Positions 1 through 9,781 of a DNA stretch of 64,000 nt are shown here, piece after piece. The translations under genes were made by a program, and so were the position numbers. The stretch covers positions 104,848 to 168,847 of the forward strand of contig CBDATZ010000017.1 in the NCBI GenBank assembly GCA_965199845.1. Direction: 5' to 3'. Position 1 is the first letter of the stretch; every line of letters starts with the position of its first letter. Source of the stretch: Ilyomonas sp965199845. Lineage in GTDB: Bacteria; Bacteroidota; Bacteroidia; Chitinophagales; Chitinophagaceae. The notes under the pieces are model-generated. The model did not search any database, was not told the origin of the DNA, and worked only from the letters and a program-made list of their open reading frames with translations.

Positions 1-902
1 TGATTTCTATACGAACGAATGCAGCAAAAGCGAGCTTTGTACAAGACCTTTCCAAAGGGATAGAATACAAAACAGCACTTCCGGCAAATATCATCAGCAA
101 ACCGGTGGTACCTATCGCTGCTATCAAAAAAACAGAGCAGCCTTACGCTTCTTTTGGCGGTCGTTTGCACGAAACGGATGAGCGTTTTTATATAAGAGTC
201 AGCGAGCGGTTGCGTCATAAACATCGCGCTGTTACGGCGTGGGATTATGAACGTTTAGTGCTTGATTATTTTCCGCAGGTACACAAAACAAAATGTATCA
301 ATCATACCGGTTTTATTATCAATCAAAATACAGGCGAAACCAAGTACAGTGAAGTATTGCCGGGACATGTGATGTTAGTAACGGTGCCCGATTTAACCAA
401 CCGTTTATATGCCAACCTGCTTCGTCCTTATACAAGTGTTGGTTTGATTGAAGAAATTCAGCAATACTTGGAAAAACTGACTTCGCCGTTTGTAAAACTG
501 CATGTTACCAATCCGCAGTTTGAAGAAGTGCAGTTTGATTTTGAAGTTAGTTTTTTACCAAACCACGATGCTGTTTTTTACACGACACTTTTAAATGATG
601 AGATTGAAAAATTTCTTACACCGTGGGCTTATGAAAGTGGTCGTGATATTGAGTTTGGCGGCAAAATAGAAAAATCGGTTGTGCTGAATTTTGTAGAAGA
701 AAGAGAATATGTTGATTACGTTACCTGCTTTAAAATGAACCATTTTATACGTGATGAAAACAACAGTATTGTAAAGAAAAATTACAACATTGAAGAAGCC
801 GTGGCTTCAACTGCGCGCTCGATACTGGTTTCTTATTATGATGAAACTACGCTTGTAAAACACCTCATTCAATCACCCGCAAACTGCAATTGTAATGGCT
901 GA
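1..902 (+). CDS. eCIS baseplate J-like protein, C-terminal part (5' end outside window)
   Basis: The reading frame is open from base 3 of the window to the TGA at 900-902, so this is the last ~299 codons of a gene that begins upstream. The segment with SFGGR and RVSERLRHKHRAVTAWDYERL resembles the C-terminal half of baseplate J/gp47-family (Afp11-like) proteins of Bacteroidota contractile injection systems, which form the wedges of the baseplate. It overlaps the next gene by 8 bases (ATG at 895 before the TGA), which is typical of translational coupling in a structural operon. The family call rests on remembered sequence pattern plus context: tape measure, DUF4157 and AAA+ genes follow. An internal GTG at 105 is unlikely to be the true start because coding sequence continues upstream. 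Confidence 0.75.
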   Translation, partial: ISIRTNAAKASFVQDLSKGIEYKTALPANIISKPVVPIAAIKKTEQPYASFGGRLHETDERFYIRVSERLRHKHRAVTAWDYERLVLDYFPQVHKTKCINHTGFIINQNTGETKYSEVLPGHVMLVTVPDLTNRLYANLLRPYTSVGLIEEIQQYLEKLTSPFVKLHVTNPQFEEVQFDFEVSFLPNHDAVFYTTLLNDEIEKFLTPWAYESGRDIEFGGKIEKSVVLNFVEEREYVDYVTCFKMNHFIRDENNSIVKKNYNIEEAVASTARSILVSYYDETTLVKHLIQSPANCNCNG

Positions 903-3900
903 AGAAACAATTCTTATAAAAAATCCGGTGCTGAACGCTGATGAAGATTATGCTTTTCTGCGCAGTAAAGGATTGCAATATATTGAAGAACTTGGCAGCC
1001 GTTTATGGACGGATTATAACGAACATGATCCTGGCATTACCATACTCGAAGCTCTTTGTTTTGCCATTACAGAATTGGGTTATCGCGCCGGTCTGCCGAT
1101 GAAAGATTTGCTCACAGGTAATGATGGAAAAATATCTTCTTCGCAGGCATTATTTACTCCGAAAAACATTCTTACACAAGCGCCGTTAACCAGCAACGAT
1201 TACCGCAAACTTTTGATAGATATTCCGGGTATAAACAACGCCTGGCTGTTTGCCGGTGATTCTTATACAACGAATGATATTACAACGCCGGCTGCCGAAG
1301 TTCCTTTCTTCGCCGATTGCAAGAAAGATAGTTTGACGTTTGAAACAACACCGCACCCGGTTTATATTTCCGGCTTATATAAAGCGCTGCTCGATTTGGA
1401 AGATGACCCGCAGGCAGGTAATTTAAACAATGGCGAATTAGAAGTGTTAAGTCCCGCGATAACGGACTACAAAGCAGGCGCAGTAAGCTTTACAGTCATT
1501 CTTCCTGCCTGGAATGATACAAATGTAAATACCGGTTTATTACAAGCAGATAAAGACTCGCTCTCGAATGTTATAGCATCGGTTACGGCTGATGGTAAGA
1601 ACTGGAAGTTATCGGTTGATTTTTCTTTCCAAATAAAAAATGACGCTGCTACACACACAGCAACGCTGGAAGCGGGAATCATCATAGACTTAAAGCCATC
1701 GGGCAAAACCATTACGCTGGCTGATATGCAGGCTTTCTTTTCAGCTTCCTTTGCACAGCAAATTATCAACCTGTATATCTATAAAATTCAGGAGTCGAAA
1801 CGTATTGTACAAACGGCTGTGAAAAAGCTGCACGAGAACCGGAATTTATGTGAAGATTTTATAAGTGTTGATACCATTCCGGATGAAGAAATTGCGATTT
1901 GTTGTGATATAGATATTACGTCCGATACCGATATGGATGATGTGCAGGCAAAAGTGTTTTATGCCATTGAACAATACCTCAATCCACCCGTACATTTTTA
2001 CCTGCTGAAAGATCTGGTTTCAAAAGGTTATACAACTGATGAAATATTTGAAGGACCTAAGCTGGAACATGGTTTTATTGATACAGTTGAACTTGAAAAA
2101 GCGCAGTTGCGGCAAACCATTTATGCGTCTGATATTATCAGTCTTATTATGGATATTCCGGGTGTGCAGGCCGTGCGCGGATTTCGCATGACAAAGTATG
2201 ACAAAGCCGGAAAAGCTGTTGCAACGCAAACGGGTAAAGCGTGGTGTATGCCGGTAACTTTATGGCATAAGCCTCTTTTTTCTGAAACACGATCAAAGAT
2301 TATTTTTTATAAAAACAGGTTTCCTTATTTGCCTGTTTTGAACGAAGTGCGCGATACGTTACGCTGGCTTCATGCTGTAAACAGAAGTAATAAACTGACA
2401 GGTCACGCAGATGATTTATCCATACCTGTTGGAACGTACATAAAGCTGGATGAATATACTTCCATAAATTCTTTGTTTCCGCAAACGTATGGCATTGGCT
2501 CTGCCGGTTTGCCTCCCAACGCAACAGAAGAACGAAAGGCGCAGGTGAAACAATTAAAAGCTTACCTGTTGTTTTATGATCAGTTACTTGCCGATTTTTT
2601 CAGCCAGTTGCAAGGCGCGAAAGCTTTGTTTTCTACTGATGCAATTGTGCAAACTTATTATGGTCAGTATTTAGATGATATAAAAGATATAACGGAAGTT
2701 TATAAAGAAGACGGCAGCGCCAATTCGTTGCTGCAAGCGGTTTTGAGCAGCCAGGATTCAAGTTTACTTTTAGCAAATGACTGGCAAAAATTATACGAAA
2801 CCAATCAAACATTTACCGACCGGCGCAACCGCTTTTTAGATCATTTAATGGCTCGCTTTGCAGAATCGTTCAACGATTATGTCTTGCTAATGTATTCGTT
2901 AGATTATGATACGCAGCAAGAAACAAAAATTACGCCTTCGCAACTGGCAAATAATAAAATTGATTTTATAAAAGCGTACCCGCAGTTGAGTTATGAGCGT
3001 GCAAAAGCAACCAATTATTTTCCGTTGGCACCCGCAAATACACCGCAAAATTTTACGGTAAATACAGCTGCTTTATGGAATACAGATAATGTATCCGGCT
3101 TAGAAAAAAAATCAGCGAGGCTTGCCGGTATTACTGATATAACACGCCGTTTTTTATATTGTTTTACACAGGCTGATATTATCGCAACAACAGATTCGCC
3201 GGCTAAATTTCAGTTTGTTTTTACAGACGAAAATGGTAATACCATTACTTCAGCAACGACTTATGAAACCGAAGTTGATGCAGCTTCTGCTATTGCTTCG
3301 TTTATTGAATTGGCAAAAAACAAAGACCATTATTCAATAGAAATATCAGGTGCCAAACAACAGGTTATTATAAAGGATAATAATGGTAACAAACAGGCGC
3401 TAAGCAATGATTTTGATGATGAAGTAACAGCCAATACAGCAATAGAAAATTTCGTTTTAAATTTTAAAAAAGAATGTAATTCGGAAGGTTTGCATTTGGT
3501 TGAACATCTCTTGTTACGACCGCGCAATACATCGTTTGTTTTGCCACCGGTTTGTCTTGACGCAGATTGCGATTTTTGTGGTGAACAAGATCCGTTTTCA
3601 TTTCGCATGTCGGTGATATTGCCATATTGGCCGGTTCATTTTAAGAACATGGCTTTCCGCGATTATTTTGAAAATATGATGCGCAGAGAAGCGCCGGCGC
3701 ATACGCTTGTTAAGATATGCTGGCTGAATAATGAAGACATGCGCCGCTTTGAAGTGGCTTATAAAAACTGGCTTGCAGCAATAGCAAATTATACGGCTGA
3801 TAAAGCAACCATCAATATATTACAAATAGCAAACGACGCATTAATCAATATACTTTTTTATCTCCACAGCGAATATCCTGTGGCAACCTTGCACGATTGT

Positions 3901-3969
3901 GAAGACAGCCGGGATACCAACCCGGTAATGCTGGGCAGAACCATTTTGGGATCATTTAAAACGCAATAA
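895..3969 (+). CDS. eCIS large baseplate protein (Afp12-like position)
   Basis: A 1024-residue protein with no signal peptide. The N-terminus contains a block around residues 35-60 with WTDYNEHDPGITILEALCFA, a pattern seen at the start of baseplate J-like/Afp12-like proteins of contractile injection systems. The long, Cys-poor middle is consistent with a structural assembly protein. Near the C-terminus there is a Cys-rich patch (CLDADCDFCGEQD, about residues 895-907). It starts inside the preceding baseplate gene and ends 2 bases before the next gene. By position in known eCIS loci (Afp11, then Afp12), it probably completes the baseplate wedge. The exact Afp12 equivalence is inferred from order and size. 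Confidence 0.65.
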   Translation: MAEETILIKNPVLNADEDYAFLRSKGLQYIEELGSRLWTDYNEHDPGITILEALCFAITELGYRAGLPMKDLLTGNDGKISSSQALFTPKNILTQAPLTSNDYRKLLIDIPGINNAWLFAGDSYTTNDITTPAAEVPFFADCKKDSLTFETTPHPVYISGLYKALLDLEDDPQAGNLNNGELEVLSPAITDYKAGAVSFTVILPAWNDTNVNTGLLQADKDSLSNVIASVTADGKNWKLSVDFSFQIKNDAATHTATLEAGIIIDLKPSGKTITLADMQAFFSASFAQQIINLYIYKIQESKRIVQTAVKKLHENRNLCEDFISVDTIPDEEIAICCDIDITSDTDMDDVQAKVFYAIEQYLNPPVHFYLLKDLVSKGYTTDEIFEGPKLEHGFIDTVELEKAQLRQTIYASDIISLIMDIPGVQAVRGFRMTKYDKAGKAVATQTGKAWCMPVTLWHKPLFSETRSKIIFYKNRFPYLPVLNEVRDTLRWLHAVNRSNKLTGHADDLSIPVGTYIKLDEYTSINSLFPQTYGIGSAGLPPNATEERKAQVKQLKAYLLFYDQLLADFFSQLQGAKALFSTDAIVQTYYGQYLDDIKDITEVYKEDGSANSLLQAVLSSQDSSLLLANDWQKLYETNQTFTDRRNRFLDHLMARFAESFNDYVLLMYSLDYDTQQETKITPSQLANNKIDFIKAYPQLSYERAKATNYFPLAPANTPQNFTVNTAALWNTDNVSGLEKKSARLAGITDITRRFLYCFTQADIIATTDSPAKFQFVFTDENGNTITSATTYETEVDAASAIASFIELAKNKDHYSIEISGAKQQVIIKDNNGNKQALSNDFDDEVTANTAIENFVLNFKKECNSEGLHLVEHLLLRPRNTSFVLPPVCLDADCDFCGEQDPFSFRMSVILPYWPVHFKNMAFRDYFENMMRREAPAHTLVKICWLNNEDMRRFEVAYKNWLAAIANYTADKATINILQIANDALINILFYLHSEYPVATLHDCEDSRDTNPVMLGRTILGSFKTQ

Positions 3970-3971
3970 TT

Positions 3972-6749
3972 ATGGCAAACGAAACCGAATTTTTATCAAA
4001 TGAATATATGGTGTTTGAAGCCGACCAGGTGCTTACAAATGATCACCTGAACCAGTTGTTTAATTACCTTGATCAGCAGAACCGGTGGACTCGTAATAAA
4101 CTGATTGGAATTGGTATTGTGTGCGGTCTCGATCTGGCGCAAAAGCCCGGCATCATCACCATTACAAAAGGCTGTGGGGTCACTTCGCAGGGTTATCTTA
4201 TTATACAGGAAGAACCCAAAGATTATACGTATTATTTGCCTTATGCTGGTATTGATCAACCCAAAGATTTGCCTTTTACTTATCCCGGCGATTTGCCTTT
4301 TTATAACGCTTTCAACAAGAACAAAAGCATCTTTTCTCTCTTAACAGATGCAGAGTATGATGCGCTGGAAGCCGATGTAAAAAGTGGCGCCCAAACAATA
4401 TCATCTGCCAATGCCAATAAAATGTTGGATGATTATGCCGTTGTTCTTTTTTTAGAAATGAGTGAGATGGATTTGAAGAACTGCGACATGTTTGACTGTA
4501 ACAACAAGGGTGAAAAAATGTTGTTGAATCTACGCCCGTTGCTGGTTAAGAAAAGCGATTTGCCTGTGTTGCAGAAGGAACAGACGGCAACAGGAAAAAT
4601 TGATGTTACAAAAATAAAACAGCCGGTTCTAAACCTGAAAAATGCGGCGATTACATCAGCCCTAAGCCGACCATTAAGAGTTACGACAATCGGCGCAGCA
4701 AAAGGAAAAACGTTATCATCCGGATTCATGAGTTCTGGCATCCGGCCGTTACAATCTTTTACAGGAAAAGCGCCGGAGATTAATCTGAAACGTTTTAATG
4801 TTCCGTACACCGATTTAAAGACAACCGATGATGTTATTAATGCCTTTGTAAAATTAGTTGATGATGCGACTTTAACTTCCGTTTCCGATGCTTACAATTA
4901 TTGTTATAATCAATACAAAGATTTATTTGATTCAACAGTAACCGGCTTTCCCACTTTATTAAATGATTTAAAAACAACACGTGATAAAATACTAAAAAGT
5001 TATCCTGTTTTCATTCAATATTTCTACGATTTTATAGACGATCTTATCAAAGCGTATTATGAGTTTCGGGTAAAAGTATCGCAGTTATTATCTGCCTGTT
5101 GTCCTGATGAAAACCTGTTTCCTTTGCACGTTGTGTTAGGCGCTGCAACCGCTACTACGAAAGACTTTGCGAAAGATATGTATCGTACTTATTTCATTTA
5201 TTCACCCTTATTTGCCAGGCAGGAAAACGAAGTGTCTGAATCGCAGTTTTTATTTCGCAGGATGCAGATTCTGGTTAGTGAATTTGTTACTGTTGCACCG
5301 GCAGATTTAAGGACTTTCGCTATAAAAATTTTACCAGGTTTATATCAGGATGCAACCTTATCGCAACGCGTTATACCGTATTACTATACCATAAACGAAG
5401 CAAATAAAGAACTGTATAAATACTGGAGCTATTACAAAACAATACGTGGCAATGCAGCTTTTAATTTGAGTTATAATTCCTATTTGTATAACAACAATAC
5501 AGCCGTTACAGAACCTTTATTATATGATATTGAGCGATATAATTTTTTCCGAATCGAAGGGCATATTGGTCTCAATTACCAGGCAGCTTTATTTAACATT
5601 CTGCAACAACGTAAAAACTATAATTTACCATTTGATGTCGTTGCCATTTCTGCTGACCAGTTGCCAACAGGAACCGGCGCATTGCCGCAATGCAATATGC
5701 AGGATTTAGATACAGATTATAAGTTACTAATCAGTGAGTTTTCATGCAAAGTGCATACGCCGTTTTGCTTTATCACCAGGCTGCCTTATCCGCCGGTAGC
5801 CAAGCTTTCCGCTACGGTTGGTAAAGCTGTAAACAAAGAGATTATAAACGAAAAACTGACCGCTACGGAAGGCGTGAAATCAAAGCTTACACCACTATCT
5901 TTCAGCACATTTAAGTTGCAGGCTGCCGATGTTATAAACATCAATCTGCCTGTCTTTCAATTGCTTTATCGCAAAGGCGATTTTATGCGTAAATATTGTG
6001 CGCCAAATGCTAATACAATCGGCAGTGTTTACTTAAATTATTTAAGCAATGGTGTATTTATAAATCCGGTTCCGTTAAGTATAAATAATAGTAACCTGTT
6101 TCCGTATTTTCATTTGTTCAATTATATAGATGCAGTAGAATCGCTGATGCAGATAATAACGCCCGCAACGCTTACTACAATAGACATGAACGCATTTGCT
6201 GCGGCTTATAAACGCTTTGCCGATTCGTTGGTTGCCGTTACACTTTCGGTAACGCAAATTTTGAATGATGCGATCGGGAATTCGGATAATGCAACAGCAC
6301 AGTTTTTTAAAGATATCGAAATGGATATGCTAGTGAATGAAATTAGTATGCCTATATATGATTGTATTGATGAACGTTTGCTAACCTTACAAAACGAGTA
6401 TAAAAGCCGTTTACAAACGTATGAACTGCAACGCAGTTTTTATTATTACTACAACAAGCATTACGGGCTGGAACACAAAGCCGGCGTGCCAAAAGGCGGA
6501 ACCTTTGTATTGGTATATCATCCCGAAGCAACAATACAAAACAGCGATGTAACCAGAGGTAATTTGACGGCTAATACAAGCGCATTTTCAACGTCTTCTG
6601 CCTTGCAGAATACAAACATAAAAGAAGCCGCTTCTTCAGTAACCGGTACTAAATTGTTCATGGCAAAAGCGCCAAAAATAACACCGGATAAAAGCGATAT
6701 AAAAAAGCAAAAGCCGCAGCAAAAGAAGATAAAAAAGATTCGGTTGTAA
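3972..6749 (+). CDS. eCIS-associated structural protein, unknown function; 0-frame product
   Basis: A 925-residue protein without signal peptide or obvious transmembrane helices. The N-terminus (EYMVFEADQVLTNDHLNQLF, then IGIGIVCGLDL and GCGVTSQGYLI, residues ~10-75) matches a pattern I associate with large uncharacterised proteins in Bacteroidota eCIS loci; no enzymatic motif is visible. It lies 2 bases after the baseplate gene and before the tape measure, so a baseplate, spike-periphery or fibre role is plausible but unproven. The last ~15 residues are Lys/Gln-rich, and reading continues convincingly in the -1 frame: the downstream frame opens only at 6692 and runs to 8221 with coding-like sequence. 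The 0-frame stop at 6747-6749 may therefore not be the real end. A joined product would have about 1416 residues. Confidence 0.7.
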   Translation: MANETEFLSNEYMVFEADQVLTNDHLNQLFNYLDQQNRWTRNKLIGIGIVCGLDLAQKPGIITITKGCGVTSQGYLIIQEEPKDYTYYLPYAGIDQPKDLPFTYPGDLPFYNAFNKNKSIFSLLTDAEYDALEADVKSGAQTISSANANKMLDDYAVVLFLEMSEMDLKNCDMFDCNNKGEKMLLNLRPLLVKKSDLPVLQKEQTATGKIDVTKIKQPVLNLKNAAITSALSRPLRVTTIGAAKGKTLSSGFMSSGIRPLQSFTGKAPEINLKRFNVPYTDLKTTDDVINAFVKLVDDATLTSVSDAYNYCYNQYKDLFDSTVTGFPTLLNDLKTTRDKILKSYPVFIQYFYDFIDDLIKAYYEFRVKVSQLLSACCPDENLFPLHVVLGAATATTKDFAKDMYRTYFIYSPLFARQENEVSESQFLFRRMQILVSEFVTVAPADLRTFAIKILPGLYQDATLSQRVIPYYYTINEANKELYKYWSYYKTIRGNAAFNLSYNSYLYNNNTAVTEPLLYDIERYNFFRIEGHIGLNYQAALFNILQQRKNYNLPFDVVAISADQLPTGTGALPQCNMQDLDTDYKLLISEFSCKVHTPFCFITRLPYPPVAKLSATVGKAVNKEIINEKLTATEGVKSKLTPLSFSTFKLQAADVININLPVFQLLYRKGDFMRKYCAPNANTIGSVYLNYLSNGVFINPVPLSINNSNLFPYFHLFNYIDAVESLMQIITPATLTTIDMNAFAAAYKRFADSLVAVTLSVTQILNDAIGNSDNATAQFFKDIEMDMLVNEISMPIYDCIDERLLTLQNEYKSRLQTYELQRSFYYYYNKHYGLEHKAGVPKGGTFVLVYHPEATIQNSDVTRGNLTANTSAFSTSSALQNTNIKEAASSVTGTKLFMAKAPKITPDKSDIKKQKPQQKKIKKIRL
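6701..6737 (+). other. two in-phase A AAA AAG heptamers at a -1 frame junction
   Basis: The 0 frame reads ATA AAA AAG at 6699-6707 and again at 6729-6737, so both contain A_AAA_AAG in the phase used for -1 slippage in dnaX-type frameshifting. The -1 frame is open only from 6692, and the 0 frame ends at 6749, so any shift must occur in this 58-base overlap. After a slip at the first heptamer the protein reads on through KAKAAAKEDKKDS into the downstream gene. I see no strong Shine-Dalgarno-like stimulator or stem-loop. A one-base deletion in the A run, natural or from sequencing, is therefore the competing explanation. Confidence 0.45.
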
Positions 6750-6865
6750 AAGAAAATGTTGCCGGTAAACCAAGGGTTGAAAATAAGACAACAAGTGAAA
6801 AACCACAGGCATCTGCTACGCCGGGTAAGATAGCGGCACAGGCATTTGATACAGCTTTAGAAGAC

Positions 6866-8221
6866 ATGCGCACGTCTGTATTCGCACAACCTGCCAACAC
6901 AATGACGTCTCAGTTATCGGGTTCCGTTCAGGCTTCTGATTTATTAGATCAGAATACTATGATGCTGATTCAAAACTTAGCTGGTACATCTGCCAATATA
7001 ACATCAGACAATAAAAAAACGATTCTTGATTTTCTTACACAAGCCAGGCTGCAACTGGTTTCCAGCCGATACAGAGTTGCAGATAATGTAGTGATCGCCG
7101 ATTTTTATGTGCCTTATTTATGTTGTTCCGATTGTTCGCCGGTTGCTTATATTTTGCAGCCGCAGGAACCAACACCGCCAACAGAAATACCTGAATTCAA
7201 TATTGCTTCTACCGAATATGTATTCACGGATAAAAAGACATATCCTTTCATTGCGAAGCCTTTGGTAACAGATACAAACCAGGCGCAAGATCCTTTCTCA
7301 TCAGCTAATGTTTTAAATCCCGGCAATCTGAATTTATTAACCGACGAGCAGAACATATTATATCTGCGCCCGTTATTGCCAGATCTTGATAAAACAATAA
7401 CAACGGCTGTTACGTACAAAGACATATCAATCAATATAACGATTATAAAACCTGATGCTACATTCACAATTCAAGAGAGTGAAGATGCTGCCGGCAGAAA
7501 GATGATACAGCCGGTTTTGGTTGATGTAAATGCAGACAATTATAAGTGGACAGTGAATGGTATTGAAGACATATTTGAAAACACAAAAGCGCCATCAGCT
7601 ATAAGTGTTATCGAATTAGAAAGGAAGTTAAATTCCAATTCATTTACAGTAACACTTACTGTTTCTTACACAAGAAATGGCGTTACTGCCAACGATACAA
7701 AAGAACAGGTTTATCAATCGTCTGCAGAGCCTGTCTGTATTGAGTTTGAAGATCCGTTTGTATTAGGTACTGTGTATGGTCCGCAGGTAGGTCAGCAGGA
7801 AGGTGAAACGATATTTACTACACCGCAAAAGGTGATAGGAAAAGTGCAGGCATATCAAACCGGAAACTCCAATGCTTTTGGTGGTGTTGCCTTTATTGCG
7901 CAGGCGCCGCAAAATTTTGGAAGCGGCAATTGTTTGCAGATAAACAATATCGCTATTCAATTCGATTATTCGAATAGCGCAAGCCAGCCAACAAAGATTA
8001 CGCTCCGGTTTTTATCTCAGGGCGGCGACCAGAATTTTTCTGTAAATGACAGCGATACTTTCATAGGTCAGCTTGCACAAATACCGGCTCAAATGCGAGA
8101 TGTAAAGACATCGGTAATAATGGCAAATGACCGAATGGGAACATTAATTATGCAAGGAGATATTACAACCTTTACCATTGGCGGACAGGAATTTTTTATA
8201 GATCATGTTTGCGCACAATAA
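6866..8221 (+). CDS. eCIS-associated protein; probably the C-terminal part of the preceding gene
   Basis: Counted from the first ATG (6866) this is 451 residues, but the same frame is open and coding-like from 6692 with no start codon in those first 58 codons. That supports fusion to the 3972-6749 product through a -1 shift. The Lys/Glu/Pro-rich stretch before the ATG looks like a linker. The remainder has a Cys cluster (YLCCSDCSP), a Pro-rich hinge, an immunoglobulin-like central portion, and a C-terminal region with GTVYGPQVGQQEGETIF that could be a beta-sandwich, as in fibre or adhesin tips. No enzymatic motif was recognised. The gene is followed by 52 bases before the tape measure. A fibre or receptor-binding role is inference only. 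Confidence 0.6.
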   Translation: MRTSVFAQPANTMTSQLSGSVQASDLLDQNTMMLIQNLAGTSANITSDNKKTILDFLTQARLQLVSSRYRVADNVVIADFYVPYLCCSDCSPVAYILQPQEPTPPTEIPEFNIASTEYVFTDKKTYPFIAKPLVTDTNQAQDPFSSANVLNPGNLNLLTDEQNILYLRPLLPDLDKTITTAVTYKDISINITIIKPDATFTIQESEDAAGRKMIQPVLVDVNADNYKWTVNGIEDIFENTKAPSAISVIELERKLNSNSFTVTLTVSYTRNGVTANDTKEQVYQSSAEPVCIEFEDPFVLGTVYGPQVGQQEGETIFTTPQKVIGKVQAYQTGNSNAFGGVAFIAQAPQNFGSGNCLQINNIAIQFDYSNSASQPTKITLRFLSQGGDQNFSVNDSDTFIGQLAQIPAQMRDVKTSVIMANDRMGTLIMQGDITTFTIGGQEFFIDHVCAQ

Positions 8222-8273
8222 AACGTTTTATTTAGTAAAAGTGATTGTATTTACCAGATTTTAAAACATCATT

Positions 8274-9768
8274 TTGTTGAACCGGCACATCATATATAAG
8301 CAGCATGTGGTTTTGAAAACAACAAAACAAGAGAATGCACAAGTTATACAAAACACAATTAGCCAGGTGTTGAAAAATGATTTGCCAACCTTGCTCGAAA
8401 ACTTGTTTGATGAACTTGTGCCGGATGATGAAATCATTCGTATTGATATATTACAGATTGACTTGGGAATTATATCCTTACAAAATATAAAGCAGTCTTT
8501 TACTGAACATTTTTTGCAGGAAATCAGGAGAGAAATAATTATAAAAAAACAAAATTCTGCTAACGGAGACGAAGTAAAAATCATTCATAAACAACAATCA
8601 GTACGCGAAGCTTTTCTTTACTTTTTGGAGACGGGAACAAAACCTTGGTTTGCTGCTGCAACATACGTGAAAGACTGGGAAGCAGAGATGCATCAGCAAT
8701 TCACAAAACAAGACTGGCAAAGCATTACGGCATGGTTGCAAAGAAAGAATCAGCAAAAAAATATTGTTATAAAAAGATTAATCAGCCAGTTTTCAGACAA
8801 TTTTTTAGCAGAATTATTCAATCAAATATTACCTGCAGAAGATGATGATTGGTTACTTATTTATAAAGATTTATTTGCTCTTTTCATTTCATTATCATCA
8901 AATAAAAAAAGCGATAAAATAAGGTTAGAAATATGGAATGATTGTTTGTCTTATTATGTAAACAATCATCAAAATAAAAGTAAAATTGTTGAGCATATTG
9001 TAAAGAAATTAATTGTGCAATCACATGTTTCTACAGCTCATTTTATCAGGTTGTATGCGAATGAAGGAAGTAACATCATCCAAACATCAATTGTAAAAAA
9101 TATAGTTGAACAAAGGATTCATGAGATCAATTCAGTCGCCGGAACATAATGATATAAGTATCAAAGAAACTGGTGCAAATGAAACGGATATAATAAGTGA
9201 CATGATTCGGTTGCAGATAAAAAGGACTCAGAAGAAAAAACAAAAGCTTGGTAATGATAAAGTTGATGATATGCAATATGTAATCAACAGCGGTATTGTT
9301 TTGCTGCATCCGTTTTTAGAAATGTATTTTGTTGAGCTTAACTTATTGCTTGATAAAGTTTTTATCAGTGACGATGCCTGCAAACGCGCTGTTTTATTAT
9401 TACATTATTTAGCAACCGCCGAAACGGAAGTAGCCGAGTTTAATTTGTTTCTTCAAAAAATAATATGTGGTTTATCAACCGAAGAAACCTTACCTGCTAA
9501 CATTGAAATAACAAGTAAAGAAAAAGAAGAATCGGAGAAATTATTGCAATCTGTTATCAACTATTGGTCGCCGTTAAAACATACTTCCCTGGAAACGTTA
9601 CGCAGCACTTTCTTACAACGCGAAGGAAGATTGGAAACAAAAGAAAACGGTTGGTTACTCACCGTTGAACAAAAGACAATAGATATTTTGTTAGATAAAT
9701 TACCGTGGGGTTTTTCAACCATACGATTACCGTGGATGAAAGATATGATAAGTATTGACTGGTGTTAA
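8274..9768 (+). pseudogene. contractile injection system tape measure protein, frameshifted
   Basis: Two overlapping frames (8274-9149, 291 aa; 9106-9768, 220 aa) together form one CIS tape-measure protein, which sets sheath length. The N-terminal half has the family-like segment IDILQIDLG. The C-terminal half carries the characteristic blocks SGIVLLHPFLEMYF, RAVLLLHYLATAE, TLRSTFLQREGRLETKENGW and LLDKLPWGFSTIRLPWMKD. The change of frame is +1 and lies within 9106-9149, in a low-conservation linker. No ATG precedes the N-terminal block: the frame is closed at 8262, so the start is TTG at 8274 or 8277 or the ATT before it. I see no obvious slippery motif at the junction, so either a true mutation or a sequence error is possible. 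Confidence 0.8.
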
Positions 9769-9781
9769 TGAATTACGCATT

